NCBI RefSeq assembly: GCF_030813715.1 | Contig: NZ_JAUSUZ010000001.1 | Location: forward strand, 3,844,001-3,908,000 | DNA: 64,000 nucleotides | Direction: 5' to 3' | Origin: Catenuloplanes indicus | GTDB lineage: Bacteria; Actinomycetota; Actinomycetes; Mycobacteriales; Micromonosporaceae | The notes under the pieces: generated by a model | Told to the model about the DNA's origin: nothing | Seen by the model: the letters and a program-made list of their open reading frames with translations, nothing else | Database searches by the model: none | Translations under genes and position numbers: made by a program | In this document: one piece after another, positions 60,893-64,000 of the stretch | Numbering within the stretch: the stretch's first letter is position 1 | How the letters are laid out: each line of letters opens with the position of its first letter

Positions 60893-61370
60893 ATGGCTGA
60901 TCTAGCTCGACTCGCCGAGCTGGCCGCCGACGCGGAGACAAAAACTGTTCACGCGGAACCCGCAAGGTTCGGGCCGGTACAACGGACGCCTCCTAGGCCG
61001 CGCCCCATGCCAGGGTGCGGCCTTACACTTCATAAATGGAACGAACGGCGTCAAGGATTTTGACGTCTGGTCCTTCTACGCCCAACTTGCCGATTGGCCT
61101 TTCCCGTCCCGATGGCGCGGAACCCGAGACTTTGGTCCGTCCAAATTTGGACGACATCCTCACGACCCGCCGCAGTATGCGGGAAGACGCGTTGATCTTC
61201 TTGGGCGATCGCTTCCCGCAGCACCGGGCGCCGATCCTGTCGACGGTCTTCGCATCTACCTCACAGGGCGCAAAACTGCCTCCGCCAAGGCGCTCGCGGC
61301 CAAAGCTGTCATACTGATCGACCCGCCGCACCGCTCGGGCGAAGTGGCGTGGCCCATCGAGCCGAGCTGA
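60893..61370 (+). pseudogene. frameshifted orphan gene (FDVW...DFGPSKFGR family)
   Basis: ATG at 60893 opens MADLARLAELAADAETKTVH and runs to a stop near 61065. In the frame one base ahead, a convincing coding stretch runs without a start to TGA 61368-61370: AALHFINGTNGVKDFDVWSF, DWPFPSRWRGTRDFGPSKFG, GRRVDLLGRSLPAAPGADP, AKALAAKAVILIDPP. It resembles a nucleotidyltransferase-like hypothetical family I know only by pattern. The switch around 61000-61020 implies a frameshift or a lost 5' end. Confidence 0.5.
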
Positions 61371-61475
61371 CGCACACTCATGGCAGCCGATCAAACAAGA
61401 GTTACCTTTTAGGACCGGTCATCATGAATGCTTGGACCTCGGCTCAGCGGCGAAGCGCCCCGCGTGGCCCCTCGA

Positions 61476-62162
61476 TTAGCTTGGTCCCGCCTCTCTCCAG
61501 CTAATCTTGTTAATCATGGGCAGGTCATCGAGCCCAAGCTGAACGACGAACTGTGAGCCATGAACGTCGCGGCAGGCAACCGTCCAAGCTCCCGTAATTT
61601 TATCTTGGGAGGCAGCAACCAATCGGAGCTCTTCATCAAGTAAAGGCATGGGATCTAGGCTCTCGACATCGTTCGCAAAGTGTGACGTAAGAATCCACTT
61701 CGCCCTCTCGACTGCTTCATCTCTATCCATCGGACGCGGCTCCGACTGAGATGAAGTATTGGCGAGGCTTTTCAGCAGATCGTACATAGCATTACCGATG
61801 ATGCCACTGGCAGCGGACGAGGCAACGAATAGGACTACACGGATAAACTCACCACTATCCGCACCCCAGCTTGTCCTCCCTCGGACCTCACGGTAGACAT
61901 GCCCCTGCGCCTGCCGGCTGACGATAGTGTTTACCTTCGCGTGCAACCCAGCTAACATCGATTCGGGCACGTCAAGCTCGGCAGTCCATGACTCTACGGG
62001 AATGCCGCCAACCCACTCCTTGAAGCCAAACGTGAAGAATGCGCGTACCATATAGGTACCAATACCTTGCGGTCGTCCCAATTCATCTAGAGAAAAACTT
62101 TCGTCGGCCATAGCGCGCAAGCATAGGGCATCTAAGCGGAACGGTATTTCCGGGAGCAGCAT
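61476..62162 (-). CDS. hypothetical protein, element cargo
   Basis: 228 residues from ATG at 62162, or 211 from the internal ATG at 62111 (MADESFSLDELG), which looks more protein-like. Neither has a clear ribosome site. N-terminal half is beta-rich (GTYMVRAFFTFGFKEWVGGI, LHAKVNTIVSRQAQGHVYRE). A hydrophobic stretch FIRVVLFVASSAASGIIGNAMY (~105-127) could be one membrane span or buried helix. C-terminal part AVERAKWILTSHFANDVESL, then a beta-rich end. Not recognised. Clearly lower GC than its neighbours. Confidence 0.6.
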   Translation of the reverse strand: MLLPEIPFRLDALCLRAMADESFSLDELGRPQGIGTYMVRAFFTFGFKEWVGGIPVESWTAELDVPESMLAGLHAKVNTIVSRQAQGHVYREVRGRTSWGADSGEFIRVVLFVASSAASGIIGNAMYDLLKSLANTSSQSEPRPMDRDEAVERAKWILTSHFANDVESLDPMPLLDEELRLVAASQDKITGAWTVACRDVHGSQFVVQLGLDDLPMINKISWREAGPS

Positions 62163-62356
62163 CTATGCGCGCATGTGGCCGCAGACAACGCGCGCTGCCA
62201 ACCAAGGGAGCAAGACGCCGCGTCATGACGCGGCGATCGCAGTGACCTCGGCCACCTAAGGTCGTCAGGCGAGGCCACGTCGGGCCGTCAAAACCACTTG
62301 TCCCGGACCTGGAGGCCGAGCGCTTCGTTCTCGGCGACCATGGATAGGGCGGAGAC

Positions 62357-62524
62357 CTATTCGGCCGTCTCCTGGCGCAAAAGCAGGTCATGCAAGAGCC
62401 GCCGGAGGTGCGGCTCATACGCGCCGCCGGCGCCCGTTGCGACCAGCCGGAACACCGACCGCCCGCCGGGTCCGTCGTCGTGCGGGTCCATCACGAACTT
62501 CAGCATGCTCGCGCTTCCCGTCAT
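62357..62524 (-). CDS. possible small protein
   Basis: 55 residues from ATG at 62524: MTGSASMLKFVMDPHDDGPG, then VFRLVATGAGGAYEPHLRRL and LHDLLLRQETAE. The strand/turn/helix pattern looks protein-like and the codon use is high-GC, but there is no ribosome site and no known family. It may be a small element gene or chance. Confidence 0.35.
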   Translation of the reverse strand: MTGSASMLKFVMDPHDDGPGGRSVFRLVATGAGGAYEPHLRRLLHDLLLRQETAE

Positions 62525-62701
62525 CCCGCACCCGCCGTCGTAATGCGCAGAATGCGCGGACACGGCGGGACCCGGACCGATCTTTCCTTGCAGCTGCCGT
62601 TGGCAGCATGGCGTCAGCGTCGCGAGCAGGTGGAAGTGAAAGTAGCGGGACGGCAGGGCGGATCGGGGCGGGTGCTTGGCCCGTGATCCTGGCCGACCGC
62701 G

Positions 62702-62739
62702 GCGCGGCCGGGCAAGGCCACGCCAGTCGGCCCGGCCGC
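62702..62739 (+). promoter_or_regulatory. perfect hairpin in the ParB leader
   Basis: CGCGGCCGGGC and GCCCGGCCGCG, an 11-base-pair perfect dyad with a 16-base loop, about 145 bases upstream of the ParB-family start. It could be an attenuator, a terminator of upstream transcription, or a partition/autoregulatory site. The rest of 62525-62882 holds no gene. Confidence 0.45.
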
Positions 62740-62882
62740 GAGAGGTCCGCCGCGAGCTCGGGTTGCAGGGGGCCTTGCCGGCCGTCGCCGATCGGCCGGC
62801 CCTTGACGGATCGGCCAGCACCGCCTGATCCGCGCCGCACGCAGGACAGGCGGTTCTCCCTCTCGGGAAGGACCTGTAAATC

Positions 62883-64000
62883 GTGACCATCGACGTGCTG
62901 CCCCCGCCGTCTGCTGCTCTCGTGGCCGACGAGGCGATCGAGGGCGAGATCGTCACCGACGCCCCGCCGCACTCCGGCCCGGACACGCTGTTCGCCCCGC
63001 TCGCCTACGACGGGGCCGTCCAGCCGCGGGCCGTGTATCTGGACCCAAAGCTGTTGGAGGACAACAGCAGCAACGTGCGCAAGAACCTCCACGACCTCGA
63101 CGACCTGAAGGCGTCGATGAAGGTCGTCGGAATCCTGTGCCCGCTGGTCGTCGTGCCGCGCGCACCGGAACTCTCCGAGCCCGACGACCTCGAGCGGTAC
63201 ACGATCGTGATCGGGCACCGGCGGAAGTACGCCGCGATCGCCCTCGACATGGCGCAGGTGCCCTGCTGGGTGGCGACCAACCCGGGCGAGGCCGCGTGGC
63301 TGGTGGCGCAGCTGGCCGAGAACGGCGACCGGATCGGCCTCACCCCCACCGAGGAAGCCGACGCGTACCACCAGCTGACGCTGCTGGACTGGACGCCGGA
63401 GCAGATCGCGGACGTGCGCGCGATCCCGGTGGCCCGGGTGCGGCAGAGCCTGCAGCTGCGCGCGCTGCCGCAGCAGGCCCAGGACGCGGCGGACGCCGGC
63501 ACCCTGAACCTGGAACACCTCGCCGCCCTGAACGAGTTCGCGGGCGAGCCCGCGGTGATGACCAAGCTGCTGGCGAAGTCCGGCAGTGAGTGGGGCTTCC
63601 AGCACGCGATCTCCACCGAGCGGCAGAAGCGCGCCTACACAGCCGCGAAGGAGAAGGCGCGCGCGGAGCTGGTCCTTGCCGGGGTGAAGATCACCGGCAA
63701 GCCGAAGGGATTCGGCTACCACAGCGTCGATGCCGACATCGCCCACCTGACCACCACCGACGGCGAGCCGCTGGTCGCCGATCAGGTGCGGACGCTGCCG
63801 GGGTTCGCGGCGTTCATCGAGAAGGTCGGCTCCAGCGCGAAGACGACCGTGTACTGCACGGACCCGGAGAAGCTCGGCTACGTGCGGCGGGTCGGCCGGC
63901 GCCCGGCGGATGCGAAGACCGAGGCGCAGGAGGCCGCCGAGCGCACCCACGCCGAGTTCGTCGCCGCGCTCGGCGCCGCCACGGAGGTCCGGCGCGCGTT
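62883..64000 (+). CDS. ParB/Spo0J-family partition protein (3' truncated by window edge)
   Basis: Frame open from the GTG at 62883 (GGGAAGG about nine bases upstream) to the window end, 372 codons. ParB N-terminal nuclease-like fold: NVRKNLHDLDDLKASMKVVG, ILCPLVVVPR, YTIVIGHRRKYAAIALD (the GxRR box). A helix-turn-helix core follows: TPTEEADAYHQLTLLDWTPEQIADVRAIP, ARVRQSLQLRALP. ParB proteins load at parS and spread with CTP for plasmid or chromosome partition. No ParA gene is visible beside it, so it may be a solo ParB-like regulator of the element or its partner lies beyond the window. Confidence 0.9.
   Translation, partial: MTIDVLPPPSAALVADEAIEGEIVTDAPPHSGPDTLFAPLAYDGAVQPRAVYLDPKLLEDNSSNVRKNLHDLDDLKASMKVVGILCPLVVVPRAPELSEPDDLERYTIVIGHRRKYAAIALDMAQVPCWVATNPGEAAWLVAQLAENGDRIGLTPTEEADAYHQLTLLDWTPEQIADVRAIPVARVRQSLQLRALPQQAQDAADAGTLNLEHLAALNEFAGEPAVMTKLLAKSGSEWGFQHAISTERQKRAYTAAKEKARAELVLAGVKITGKPKGFGYHSVDADIAHLTTTDGEPLVADQVRTLPGFAAFIEKVGSSAKTTVYCTDPEKLGYVRRVGRRPADAKTEAQEAAERTHAEFVAALGAATEVRRA

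Noticed and set aside
61023-61394. 123-codon minus-strand ORF
   Set aside because: It is antisense to the stronger coding signal of the frameshifted plus-strand gene (FDVW...DFGPSKFG).

Overview
The window is very high-GC DNA with GTG starts, short operons with 4-base ATGA/GTGA overlaps, and actinobacterial families: GAF-ANTAR and STAS/anti-sigma regulators, DUF5994, DUF2637, DUF4192, and an RHS/DNRLRE gene pair. This points to a filamentous actinomycete, probably Micromonosporaceae (Actinoplanes/Catenuloplanes-like). The genus is inferred from family content only.

Layout. (1) 1-1243: the 3' part of a UvrA-like ABC ATPase, then an ISAs1-type transposase remnant. (2) 1254-12999: a polymorphic-toxin locus. 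A 2552-residue secreted RHS protein carries an inserted ricin-type lectin region, a HINT self-cleavage domain and a C-terminal toxin. Its probable DUF6193 immunity gene lies one base downstream, and a secreted DNRLRE/FG-GAP protein is divergent. (3) 13057-30455: chromosomal genes, including a LigD-type polymerase, a beta-lactamase-fold protein, a CPBP protease, a MacAB-like ABC efflux operon with a divergent two-component system, a CBS protein, a lipoprotein/CDF pair, two MDR oxidoreductases and a large LuxR-type ATPase. (4) 30517-31956: a compact toxin/immunity pair, a CdiA-type tRNase behind a low-complexity region with a SitI3-like partner. (5) 32081-39548: stress and signalling genes: STAS, a broken ANTAR-like gene, GAF-ANTAR, an anti-sigma-type ATPase, cold-shock protein, an Acg-type nitroreductase, LapA, DUF5994, a lipid kinase, a baeRF/Vms1 protein and a secreted NTF2-fold protein. 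(6) 39715-40513: a junction zone with two copies of the 3' tail of an acyl-CoA dehydrogenase gene around relics of WXG100/CpnT-type secretion-toxin genes.

(7) 40962-45745: the most interesting segment. Three codirectional genes of lower GC encode a small winged-helix-like protein, an SMC/Rad50-like ATPase with paired CxxC motifs, and a 677-residue protein ending in a PD-(D/E)XK nuclease signature with a QxxxY motif. This looks like an anti-phage module related to Lamassu or ABC-three-component systems, but with a gene order and effector layout I cannot assign to a named type.

(8) 46030-64000: an integrated mobile element. It has DUF3800 plus excisionase-like HTH, a divergent Xre regulator, a tyrosine integrase, DprA-like, DUF2637 (Spd-like), NYN, DUF4192, an adenine-methyltransferase-like protein, two tandem endonuclease VII-type HNH proteins, several orphan genes and a ParB-family protein running off the end. 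Some genes here (membrane protein, HNH pair, 61476-62162) are clearly less GC-rich than their neighbours, as expected for recently acquired cargo.

No rRNA, tRNA gene or CRISPR array was found. Several strong hairpin terminators separate convergent genes.
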